From the NCBI RefSeq assembly GCF_905115235.1, contig NC_051852.1, forward strand, positions 32,933,199 to 32,997,198: DNA of 64,000 nucleotides, in the 5' to 3' direction. Numbering within the stretch: the first letter of the stretch is position 1; every line of letters begins with the position of its first letter. The translations under genes were made by a program, and so were the position numbers. Shown here one piece after another: positions 1 to 10,182 of this stretch. The notes below the pieces were generated by a model. The model searched no databases. It was not told the DNA's origin and saw only the letters and a program-made list of their open reading frames with translations. Source of the DNA: Hermetia illucens. Taxonomy: Eukaryota; Arthropoda; Insecta; Diptera; Stratiomyidae.

Positions 1-469
1 AGGTTTTGATAGGTAGGACTCAATGAATCAAGACATTTACATTCGCTGCCTCAGCGAAAAGGGACACTGCCGACAACAACTTAGTTTTCTCCATAAAATA
101 AAGATCGTTATGATAAAATCGACAATATAAAGCAAATATCGAAATTAAATTTCGATGTGACAATCCAACCCCGAGTGGGTAAACAACCACCAATTCATTG
201 ATAGAGAACCTAAGTCTTGATTTACATTCTCCAGTGATTGAATTGGGGATCAATCTAATTCGGATCCCGTCTTTAATGGAAAAGCCGAAGTAGGACCATT
301 CTCAAACCATTTCTGATCCCGCGCTAGAGTTTCTGTCCTTACTGAAGCTAAAATCCTACTCACGAGTAAGTAATTGCCTTTGGACGAAAACCTACCACCG
401 GGTAAACCGCATTCTTAAAAATATCCAGACAAACTGCCTTCAGGTAAACCAATTTAGGCAAACCACAAT
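1..469. other. No recognisable gene
   Basis: No coding similarity or RNA gene is recognised here. A short stretch near 50-95 (CTCAGCGAA, then GCCGACAAC, then CTTAGT) recurs in similar form at about 870-915, so this may be old repeat DNA. Confidence 0.4.
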
Positions 470-768
470 CCGGATGGCTCAAGTGGTTAGAGCGCTGGGC
501 TGTCGTAGCGGAAGGTCGCGGTTCAAATCTCGCTGGGGGCAGAGGAATTTGTTATCGTGACTGGATGTCGGCCACCAGTCGACTCAGCTGTAAATGAGTA
601 CCTGATTCAAATCAGGGTAATAATCTCGGGCGAGCGCAATGCTGACCACATTGCCTCCCACAGTGTACTGTGGTGTACCGTTTCGGTCTTGAATGAAGTG
701 CTCTAACACACTTCAAGGCCCTGATCCAATATGGATTGTTGCGCCAACGATTATTATTATTATTATTA
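470..768 (+). mobile_element. tRNA-derived SINE, copy a
   Basis: The head resembles a tRNA gene: an A-box-like TGGCTCAAGTGG at 475-486 and a B-box-like GGTTCAAATCT at 520-530 mark an internal RNA polymerase III promoter. A body of about 200 bases follows, shared with four other copies in this window. It ends in TTGTTGCGCC and then ATT repeats. The copy is close to full length. It encodes no protein and must borrow the machinery of a LINE; its 3' end matches that of the RTE-A LINE seen elsewhere in the window. Confidence 0.85.
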
Positions 769-1751
769 CAATCCCTGGTTGTGCAAAGGTAAAGCGAGAA
801 TTATCGTTCGAGGTATCTGCAGCTAATGCCAAACTGACGCAGCAACGATTTTCCGGCGATTCCAATTCTTAAACCCAAAGCTCAGCAAAGAGGACGTAGC
901 CGACAACGGCTAAGTCTTCATATACAGTCAAAGTTATCGAAGCCGATTGGTGGGTCTTGTATGATGATACCAATCCAGTAAGTTAGGATAATTAGCGATC
1001 CGAGCAATGTAGAAAAAAACTCCCCTCAGCTGTAAAGAGTGGATCACGGTAAGGCATTAAGCTTTGTCTCTTAAGTCTCTGAGCAGCCACCGTTTGTCCT
1101 TTCTCTGACTTCCAGCTGGGGGTGTAATGGCAAAGGGGCTCTGCAGCAACTTAGTATCCAGAATTACCTCAATACCTTCACCTGTATGCTGCTAAGCAGT
1201 AGAGGAGGAAAGAGAACCGATAAGCCGATAACTTTCCTTCCGACATTTTAGAGCAAATGGACTGTCGGATCTACTGCGGGCTTGGGACCCTAACGTTATT
1301 ATTGTCGTTTTCACCAAATAGTAAATTACTCACTCGTCGGGTCAATACAATGCAGGATACATATATACACATATTATACCAGGACCCTGCCATTGCAGGG
1401 AAATCATGGGCTTACGTTTCTAACATACTGCATGATGGATTCGAAAGACTCCCAGACTATCTTGGTTAGTTACCGATGCGTCAAATTTTCCATGAAAGAG
1501 GGGTATTGAAATTATTTAGTGCTCTCCTTAAAATCTCCATTAGGAGGGAGGAACACAGTTTTAACGCCCGTAGTTTTAACATAAACAACTGCAGGTCCTC
1601 AACTTAGGTAATTGGGTTTATTCAACACTATCAGCCGTGAGATCACATACATCTTAGAGGCATCCCCCGACATGGCGGCTCTTGGCGGAAAGTAATGAGT
1701 ATAAAACTATATCAGACTCTCAGATCACAGGGGCAGTTATTTCGCAACTTC
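769..1751. other. Intergenic, no recognised gene
   Basis: A 70-codon open frame at 1257-1469 shows no family likeness and is probably chance. The stretch may hold eroded LINE sequence leading into the fragment at 2050-2492, but nothing can be named with confidence. Confidence 0.35.
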
Positions 1752-2035
1752 TTAATAATAATAATAATCGTTGGCATAACAATCCATGTTGGATCAGGGC
1801 CTTGAAATGTGTTAGAGCACTTCATTCAAGACCGTAACGGTACACTACAGTACACTGTAGAAGACAATGTGGTCAGCATTGCGCTCGCCCGAGATTATTA
1901 CTCTGATTTGATTCAGATACTCATTCACAGCTGAGTCGACTGGTATCCGATATCCAATCACGGTCGAAAATCGCTCTGTTACCAGTAAGATTTGAACCGA
2001 GGCCATCCGCTACAACACTACCACTTAAGTCATCA
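1752..2035 (-). mobile_element. tRNA-derived SINE, copy b
   Basis: This is the same family as copy a, in reverse. The ATT-type tail appears as AATAAT repeats at the left edge and the tRNA-like head at the right edge (GGTTCAAATCT and GCTTAAGTGG on the - strand). The head lacks some bases between the A and B boxes compared with copies a and d. It lies just before a LINE reverse transcriptase fragment. Confidence 0.82.
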
Positions 2036-2049
2036 GGAGCCTCTTATCA

Positions 2050-2492
2050 CCCCATCTAGGAATCTGCGGAAGTCAAATTGGGCGACGCACAAAATTGAAA
2101 CGTGCCCCGGAGACTCAGATAATCGCAACTAGTATAAGAGAAGCTTTCTGATAGAGTAGCCATTTAATTCATTGCACAGATGCAAACCTGCGGGCATGGA
2201 TGGTATCATTCCTGCTCTAGTGGTGGAGAGAATGGGTCAACATATTCGGATTATATATACATATACATACAGTACGTGCCTTGCATTCGGTTGTGGACCA
2301 AATAACTGGCATGATGTGAAGGTTAAATTTATTCCCAGACCAGGGAAACTTATCTACGCCGATGCAAAAGCCTTGCGGTTGATTAATCTAACTTCCTTTA
2401 TACTAAAAGGCCTGGAAAGACCTGTAGATCGGTTCATAAGGGATACAGATATGGTCAAATGGCCGTTTGACTATCTAGTGAACTCATGCTAA
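2050..2492 (+). mobile_element. Non-LTR reverse transcriptase fragment (I/R1/LOA-like)
   Basis: An open frame at 2172-2492 carries the N-terminal reverse transcriptase pattern of non-LTR elements: an AGMDGIIPAL-like block, then VKVKFIPRPGK, then an altered form of the RPISLTSFLLKTLERL block (LRLINLTSFILKGLERPVDR). There is no endonuclease and no catalytic YADD box, so this is only a piece. A later part of a similar element is seen at 8075-8860. The clade is uncertain among I, R1 and LOA-like groups. Confidence 0.7.
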
Positions 2493-2717
2493 AAATTGAG
2501 AAGACGATATCTAGAAAGGAATATACAGAATATATGCCTCATTCGCGGTGAAACAGTTAAAAATAGTCAGGCAGTGGTTGATTTCCCCCCAAATCATTTC
2601 GAGATGAAACAGAAAGCAACTTAACGCGAATATATAGGGTTTATACCATTGTGCGTCGAAAGACGAACAATCATACGGTCACGCGCCCATTTGGAAGTTC
2701 CTTGAACAAACATCTAA

Positions 2718-3275
2718 TGACATCATCATCAACGGCGCAACAACCGGTATCCGGTCTAGGCCTGCCTTAATAAGGAACTCCAGATATCCCGGTTTTCCGC
2801 CGAGGTCCACCAATTCAATATCCCTAAAAGCTGTCTGGCGTCATGACCTACGCCATCGCTCCATCTTAGGCAGGGTCTGCCTCGTCTTCTTTTTCTACCA
2901 TAGATATTGCCCTTATAGACTTTCCGGCCTAGATCATCTCATCCATATGGATTAAGTGACCCGCCCACCGTAACCAATTGACCCGGATTTTATCCACAAC
3001 CGGACGGTCATGGTATCGCTAATAGATTTCGTCGTTATGTAGACTACGGAATCGCAAATCCTCATGTAGGGGCCTAAAATTCTTCGGAGGATTCTTCTCT
3101 CGAACGCGACCAAGAGTTGGCAATTCTTCTTGCTAAGCACCCAAGTCTCCGAGGAATACATGAGGACTGGCAAAATCATTGTCTTGTAGAGTAAGAGCTG
3201 TGATTTTATTGTGAGACGTTTCGAGCGGAACAGTTTTTGTAAGCTGAAATAGGGTCTGTTGGCTGACAACATGTT
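2718..3275 (-). mobile_element. RTE-A LINE, 3' end fragment
   Basis: Read on the - strand, this gives the C-terminal region of an RTE-type pol. Landmarks are YFSLQKLFRSKRLT, LLYKTMILPVLMYSSETW and KKNCQLL, ending in GGTTGTTGCGCCGTTGATGATG with a GAT-repeat tail (the left edge here). It is 5'-truncated, as is usual for target-primed insertions. The same sequence occurs at 34112-34519 and 45535-46826. Several frame changes show that it is dead. Confidence 0.8.
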
Positions 3276-4470
3276 GACATACTTCCTAATAATCACCAGG
3301 AGAAAGGAATGACCCCCAGTCTTTGAAGAAAACCTAATAATGCGACTGGTCAGCCATGGAAAACGGATTGGCGCAGGTGTGTTCTCAGAAAATTCGATTG
3401 TGAAACTGGCCCTACCTCTTGAAAAAATAACGACCATACTCCAGCCGAAGAGAAGCCATTTTATTTGCAACAGAAGGATGTTTGCAAGGTCGTTCTGATA
3501 ATCGGGCATCGTTATCAGCGATCAACAACAATAACATCTCATACCAGTTGGTATAGAGCTACTACCAGTTAGCGCTGAAACTTGACTGACTGAGCACAAC
3601 ATTCCTAATATGGGTGCCAGAGCACTAGAACATCGCTGACAATTAGGAAGTTAACAACAGAGTGGTTTCAGAGGGGTTTGGGTCCACAATGATCTACTCT
3701 TGCAAGAATTCACGCATCCGAATGGAGGAATTTGAGTTCCTGCCGGCAGGCTAAAATCTTTACCAAAGAGACCCAGACCTCTAAAGCGCCATTTTTATTG
3801 CCACTTATAAAGTGATAACTCTGGTAAGACCTCCAATGGGCACTGATCCTCAAACTACCGTATGGAAAAAATGTGGGAGTCGTCTGGGTCATATATAACC
3901 AATGTTAGGAAGAAGGGGTGATATAGAACTGGTTTGCGTCCTCAGACCTCTGACGAAGATACGTCGATAATGGCCTACACCAGCAAACAGCATGAGGCTG
4001 CCCTTACAAAAGCGAGTGGATTATGCGAAGCTGGGGGAAGGGGACACCAAACTCCACTCAATGGAGTTGCCCTATTTGCGCTCTCGAGTTTATCTTCCAT
4101 TCAAGACATGAATTATTATGACGGTCACCCATTTGGGGAAATTGTGTGGTTTGCAGTGGTAGCAATGGCAAAAGGAAACTGCTAGCAAGAACAGCAGTCA
4201 AGAGCTTCCCTAAAGGCCCACGAATTGGTGGGTCCAAAAAAAAACAACTTACGACTGCATCAGCCGCAAAGGTGTATCGAGGGCGGATTTTCCTCAAAAA
4301 AGGCATTGCAAAATATGATCATTCCCACTTAACAGATAGAGAAAATATGACAGAATAAGCGATCAAAAACTGGTCTAATCTCCTTTTTACATACATTCGT
4401 TTGACCCCCCGATCCCGAACATGGATCACACACATTACGTCAATTGAGGGACTCTATAACATGAAGAACA
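3276..4470. other. Unrecognised intergenic stretch upstream of OBP1
   Basis: No gene is recognised. Overlapping frames at 3934-4358 on both strands look like chance. A short motif near 3709 (TTCACGCATCCGAATGGAG) closely resembles one at about 35138, which hints at an unnamed dispersed repeat. Confidence 0.35.
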
Positions 4471-4569
4471 ATGAAAAACATTAGGATGAAGGTTAAAAAA
4501 CACACATAGTTCGCAGAACATCACCTATCTTCGAGATTTCGTGGAAGAGTTGTCACCACCAGAAATCAA

Positions 4570-4950
4570 ATTACTAAAAATATTTTGCTGAGTAATTGTT
4601 AATTATCTGTTGTTCTCCAAACATGGCCTATAAACCAGTTGATAAACGAAATATTAGAAAAACATTTTTAATTCGAAAACATAAGCATGAAAATCATTTA
4701 CTTTTTTACACATGCGGAAGGTTTGCCTAAGTAACATTTAGAGCTATAATCTGCACACCACATCAATTTTCAACTGACCAGAACTATCAGGAAATCGGTA
4801 GAAATTTCGCCCGTGACGTATATAACTCCCCCTCCAGAAGGTGAACTTTCCATTTTGGACACAGGTTTCTCTATAAATATTCTGCGCATACCTCCAAAAG
4901 TCGTCAGTTGTTATTTGTACCCCTGGAGCAAAGACATCGAAACTACCAAA
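4570..4950 (+). promoter_or_regulatory. OBP1 promoter and duplicated upstream block
   Basis: The TATA box TATAAATA lies at 4872-4879 and the initiator TCAGTTG at 4904-4910, with the inferred start A at 4906, 34 bases from the first T of the TATA box. This predicts a 45-base 5' leader. Distal motifs shared with paralogs are TTTTGCTGAGTAA at 4583-4595 and a GATAAACGAAATATT element near 4641. The shared block continues through a CTATCAGGAAAnCGGTAG-like segment near 4785. The first two are classic insect core promoter elements; the role of the distal motifs is inference. Confidence 0.8.
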
Positions 4951-5409
4951 ATGAAACTCTTCATCGCCCTCTGTGCAGTCATTGCTGTGGTTAGTTAACA
5001 ACTTTGACCGAAATAGCGAAAGTGTTAAGACCACTTGATTATTCCCTTTCAGGCTTCTGCCGCCTTTAATAAGGAGGAATTCTTAAAGATCCGTGAAGAA
5101 TGCCTAAAGTCCGAGAAGGTCCCGGAAGCAGTAATTGAGAAGTTGAAAAATCGTGAATATGGACAAGACCTGGGCCATGAGGCCAAATGCTATATTCGTT
5201 GTCTAGGACTTAAAACTGGAATCTGGGATGATACCCATGGTTATAATGTTGATGAGGCCTACGACGATTTTCATAGCGCTGGATTGGAAGTGAGCAAGGA
5301 CAATTTGAAGAAATGTTTCACTTCAACTGGTGACGATGACAAATGCGTGTGGGCTGCTAAGGACTTGAAATGTTTGTGGACAAATAAATATGCGACCAAG
5401 AAGGAATAA
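4951..5409 (+). CDS. Odorant-binding protein-like, paralog 1
   Basis: The predicted secreted protein has 131 residues. Exon 1 (4951-4989) encodes MKLFIALCAVIAV, an intron occupies 4990-5052 (63 bases, GT to AG, phase 0), and exon 2 runs 5053-5409. A signal peptide probably ends after ASA at residue 16. The mature part has the six-cysteine spacing of classic OBPs: C-X28-C-X3-C-X37-C-X9-C-X8-C, with CYIRC and CVWAAKDLKC as landmarks. OBPs are small helical carriers of hydrophobic ligands held by three disulphides; the ligand and tissue cannot be told here. The ATG is the first after the inferred transcription start and is shared by the paralogs. It has its own promoter and poly(A) signal, so it is not part of an operon. 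It looks fully intact. Likeness to the fly Obp99/Obp44a type is only an impression. Confidence 0.94.
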
Positions 5410-5410
5410 A
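5405..5410 (+). terminator. Poly(A) signal overlapping the OBP1 stop
   Basis: AATAAA includes the TAA stop codon (5407-5409). A TTGTGTTTTC-rich stretch follows about 30-45 bases on, as expected of a cleavage region. This implies a very short 3' UTR. Confidence 0.7.
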
Positions 5411-6614
5411 ATAATTAAAGAGATTTTCCTATTTCGCAAACCTTGTGTTTTCTTTTCAAATTATCTGTAGTTGATTGAGTTTGCTGGGCTAAACATTTTA
5501 AGAATCCTTTTGACACTGAGAATTGTTAGGCCATTTACAGTGTACTGCATCGTAATCAAATAGAACGAGAAAGTCCCCATCCATCTTTCGATCTACATCA
5601 GAACTGAGGAAAACATCATATCAATTTGATATTATGATCCTGCCATAGTGTTTCCCTTCCCTGGTTTAATTTTATTCGATTTCCTAGCTTCTACTCACCA
5701 CGCTTGAATCCTTACTTGAGGGTTAAATACATTCCCTTGGGGTTACTGTCATGTTATTGCTGACTTAACAGTTGATGCCTTATGTAAATTCCAACCCATT
5801 ATTAATAATAGGCTCATATTCTATATTATTACGTGGGGCGTGACGCACTTAAGCGGAGCGCAGACTTCGAATCCCCTCTCCCCCAGCTTTGAGCAACCAA
5901 GCATGAGTTACGGAAGCCTCACCAGGTTCATGTTCTCCTACGAAGAAATGGTGATGCTCTCCGCTTCAATATAAAGCCTGCACACAGTGTCCACAGCGCG
6001 GTCAGCCACAAAGGTCAGTTCATCAACAGCAAGGCTCGGCAGAAAGAAACTTCAACTTCAGGTCAAATCTTACCTTTCAGAAACGTCTTTCCCGCCTCTA
6101 TCAGCAAAATCGGAAGAAAAAGGAGGTGCAGATGTGAACGCAACCGACCTAATATCGGTAAGCGGAAATGGATTGTTGCAGCCGTGAACCTGGTAAAGCT
6201 TCCAATAGTTACCAGCGGAAGTTACTTCGAAAAAAGATGTAACTCCGGGGAAATGAGTGCATTTTTGCACCATTCAGTGTGGCAATATCCAGGGAAATAA
6301 GCCATATAGCGGGATATTTGGCCGAAGATGGGATCAAGCTAGTACTCCCGGTGAGATCCACATGCGATGAAGCAGACTCATCAAAATTGTTAGAGGTAAC
6401 CACGCTGAGGCAGTTCTGTTCCAGCACCTAGTTGCGATCATCTATCAGGCTATTGGCCAGAGAAACCTTTGCTCACTCATCCTAATTTCTTTTTTTTGTC
6501 TTCCGTCGACACAAGAGTTAAGGGATTTGGTAGTGTACGCAGAATTAAGTGACCTTGAACTTTTAATAAGTTGTGATGCAAGCGCTCAGCATATTTATTG
6601 GGACAATTACGTCT
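5411..6614. other. Intergenic after OBP1
   Basis: The first 60 bases resemble the 3' flanks of the other OBP genes. Beyond that no gene or repeat is recognised; small frames at 5987-6427 overlap each other on both strands and show no family pattern. Confidence 0.4.
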
Positions 6615-7226
6615 CAATGGTTTTACGGGGGTAACTGTCTCGGGGACTTAATCCTACAATTTTCTTCAGACACGGATTGATTTTGTGACCACAATCAGAG
6701 CCCCACTTCGACAAGCTACCACATTACCAGTCTGTATCGAGTGCTCTGCATTCATACTAGTGGATGCAAGATCTATTTAAATCTCTACCGAACAAAGGAG
6801 TACGGTTCCCGTGTTGAAACGCAACACTACATCGAGGCCCGAAGGTCTCATGTTCACTTGAACGTAACCAACAATCCCCATAAAGCTCCCACTAGGCGGT
6901 TAACTGCAACAACCGAGCTGAACGCACATACAACAGAAACTCTCCCGGAACATGTGAATTCAGGGGCTACCCCCGTTCCCATGGTACCAGTATACCCCCG
7001 GTAAGGTTCCGTGTCCTGTTGCCACTTCAGACGAATTCCCATGCCGACTCGGGTCTGATCGCCCAAATTAGGTCTTTGGAGCATGCGCCTACTGCAACAC
7101 GGACGGCAAACAAATATGATACAGAGTCTCCCGGTACCACCACTATGGAGATTCTTCTCGGGAACTTAGTTTTGGTTCGGCCGATGGGGTTGTCGCCTCG
7201 TCTTCCTCACCTCCACCTCTGAGCAC
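6615..7226. mobile_element. Beta retroelement, copy 1
   Basis: About 610 bases closely resemble copies at 32920-33543, 51152-51708 and, inverted, 24180-24550. Shared landmarks are ACACGGATTGATTTTG, CAATCAGAGCCCC, GGTTCCCATGGTACCA and the end CACCTCTGAGCACC. GGACAATTA just before it and GGACAATAA just after it may be a decayed target-site duplication. No convincing protein is encoded. The transcribed orientation is unknown. Confidence 0.7.
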
Positions 7227-8074
7227 CATCTTTTAGGACAATAAGAAATACAGTCCCAGATCTTAGGGTAGAAGCTATTTGATTCAATCACTTCACCTGG
7301 TCCGATGATCAGGAACGTAGGGTGCGTCTCTGAACTGCCCTTACAATTTGCTTTTCAAAATTGCTAAAGTTAATTAGAGACTCGTGGGTCCTAGATGAAA
7401 TCTCACTACCAGATAAGTCAAACTATTGCAGGCGAGCAGCCTGTAATACAAGGATGGAACTGTAGGAAAACAGATTAGACAAAGTTGAATGAACTTCTTT
7501 GAAACTAAGCACGGCTCCCACGGCAACTAAGTACTCCTTTGGCGATAGAAGATCGATATAATATTCTGAATTGCACACTTTAAGAGCGCATTAAAAAGTA
7601 TTGCGCTATTTCCCAACGGAAACACCGTACCAAGATCTCTTGATGACACTGAAAGCTGCGAAAACTCACTAAATTGACCATACAATTTCTAAATCTTTGC
7701 AAGTAGGTAATATAAATGAACACTGGTTAAACTCCCGGAAGTATTAGTTGCTCGTTAAACGCTCGAAGTGAAGCTACTTTATGTCATGCTGTGAGGAACT
7801 CGAAACCAAAAGAAAGACTTGAAGCCAGTATAGAGTTCTTAAAGGAGCCAGCTAAGTTGAACTCTCCTAGAAAACCGGATGGAACTTTCACGAACTTCAA
7901 AGTTCAGCCTGCACAGACTATCCTGGAAGTAAACTACCAGAGGTGAAAGAAGTGAGAGGAAGAAAGTTTGCGGTGTCTGCAAATCAGTTAACACGAAAGT
8001 GTTGCAAAGAGAATTGGGACACCGCGAGAGCGATCGTTACCAATAACAAAACGGGAGCTACTTTACAATACTAT
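7227..8074. other. Unrecognised stretch
   Basis: No clear gene. This AT-rich sequence has no frame of note and leads into the LINE remnant that becomes readable from about 8075. Confidence 0.35.
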
Positions 8075-8860
8075 ACTAGATCAAAGTAGTCTCCATACCT
8101 ACCCTCTCCATAATTTGCGCTGAAATGTCTGGAAATACTTTTTGAGCATCGCATTCGCGGGAAGATGCTAAGCTCGCACCCATTAAATGAAAAACACGCT
8201 TATCAGCCTGGAAAGTCCTGTGAGTCTGCTGTTGAAGGATGCATCTCTGAGTAGCCGATGGGACATTCGTGGATATTGAAGGGGCCTTTGACTGGGCGAT
8301 GTTCCAAAAACTTTTGTGATGCCACCAGAGAGCAAGTTGTTGGTGAAACTTTATTTAATTAATTAAGTGGATCGACGGTAAATTAGTGCCGAGATTGTGC
8401 AAAAGTGGTTATCACTCACCACCTAACAACAGAAATAACGAAAGGTCGCCTCCAAGGGGTCGGGATCTCGGAGCGGTGGTGTGTAGAAATATACAACTCG
8501 CCGTTGATTTGATTGAGAGATTGTGTCTCAGGCGTAGACTTTCGGTAAATCCACAATAATGTTAATTGTAAAAAGGAACAGTCTCTGCCTTCCAGATATG
8601 AGGTATGCAACCCTTCAACTCTCCAAAGAGGTAAAGATGGCACGAGCTTTCCAATTTTTTGGGTTTGTTCAGGCGACCTCGCCTCGACATAAGAACTTAT
8701 GCCTCAGATAATAATGTGGATAAAGTGTCACTATTATCGTTCAGGAATGTTTGAACCGATAAAACTCTATTAATAGATTCAGTACGGTGGAACTAGTCTG
8801 GATGTCTGCTCAATATAATAGAGAACCAGAGTATCATACAGCAAAGTTTATCCTGTCGAA
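8075..8860 (+). mobile_element. Degraded non-LTR reverse transcriptase (I/R1/LOA-like)
   Basis: Broken frames read, in order, an EHRIRGKMLSSHPLNEKHAY-like block, QPGKSCESAVEG and then FVDIEGAFDWAMFQKLL, which is the FLDIEGAFDN region around the first catalytic aspartate of many non-LTR reverse transcriptases. A weak match to the later LxKCGLxVNPxKTE area follows near 8540. There are many frame changes and stops. The piece would follow the part of reverse transcriptase seen at 2172-2492, so the two may come from one family. It is long dead. Confidence 0.62.
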
Positions 8861-10182
8861 ATCGGGAAACTCTTCTGACTGGCCATAATTATGTTCAAAA
8901 TGAGGAAGCAGGGTTCACGGAATGTGAATGCCTACTCAGGAATGCATCAGACATCAGATATGTGCTTCAGCTGCAGCGGTTAGCATCATATCTATGTAGT
9001 AACGCAAATCATCCAATACATAAAGAAATACTGAATATTTAATCTGACAGAGTACAATGGACCGCTGGAATCTGAGGGATCAGATGCTTTGTCCTTCCCT
9101 CATCTCATACTCACACATGCAACCCCCCTCCACCACTTCCCCATCCTTCACCTGATGTTAAAGCTAAGTCATGCAATTTTTGAACTATTGACAGAGTCCC
9201 ACAAAAGGGAAACAGCATACCCAAAACCGAGGACATCAGGCCATGGCTGAACAAAATTTCATTGAATTGTGACTAAATCCAGAGCCATATACATCAGGCG
9301 TTTTCAGGAGGAGAGGTTTCTGCAGTAGAATAGGCGACAACAAAGCATCCAGCCTGAATGGAGTATAGAATAGGGGCCTTAGATTCGTGATGAAATCTAA
9401 ACGAGATTGGACGTGAAGTGAGGCGACAGAAACTGGTATTATTGCTAAAGGCTGGGAAAAGTCCAGGCGTGTTATCCTTGCGTTGACATACCTAGCTGTA
9501 TGTTATTCTAGACACTACGTCGAAAATAATAAAGCGGATAATAATAAACACGGAAGGTGGAATTTGATATCTACAGAAAAACCATCCACATGCAACAAAC
9601 CATCCCGATAACTTCTAGCCATTCATGGAATCAAAAAATTGCCCCTTTCAACTTCATGATCCATCGAGTGTACACGGTCCCGCTAAGTGAGGAACAATTC
9701 GAGAAGGAGAAAACTCAAGAGTAACGCGATATATTAAACAATTAATGGAAAAAACAAGTTTGCAAAAAACAAGCAGGACACAACAGCTAAGACAAAACCT
9801 GAGTTTCCCCGAAGACTGCCTGCAAAAGAATGACAGGAGTAGATATAAGAAATCAGTTGTCTGGAATGCGAACAATGCATTGGACAAACCAAAAGAAGCA
9901 TATGGTAAGCAGGAACCATAACATCATAATACACCATCACCACTTCAAATAAAAATGGTGACTAAGCCTTCTTTAGTTTAGATTGTAAGCACTGAAGGAG
10001 AGAGCAACTGGCTCCCGAAATATCGATATATGCTAATAAAAACAATAAAGTTGTCTCAATCAAAACACAAGCTTTTCATTTAGTTGAGCCAAGAAGCTTT
10101 CTTAGACCACCAGTATTGGTTTCGTAAAGTCAGATCAACAATTGATGGTGTACTTAATTCACCGGGACCCGATTCAACTATC
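8861..10182. other. Unrecognised intergenic stretch
   Basis: No recognisable gene. The small frames at 9654-9943 lie on the - strand and overlap each other without family likeness. The last few hundred bases are AT-rich. Confidence 0.35.

Noticed and set aside
470-540. A functional tRNA gene
   Set aside because: A- and B-box-like motifs and a tRNA-like start are present, but no good cloverleaf with anticodon arm was seen, and the sequence continues into a SINE body found in five copies.
3934-4358. Overlapping small genes on both strands upstream of OBP1
   Set aside because: Three frames overlap on opposite strands without recognisable domains. A stretch free of stops by chance explains this.
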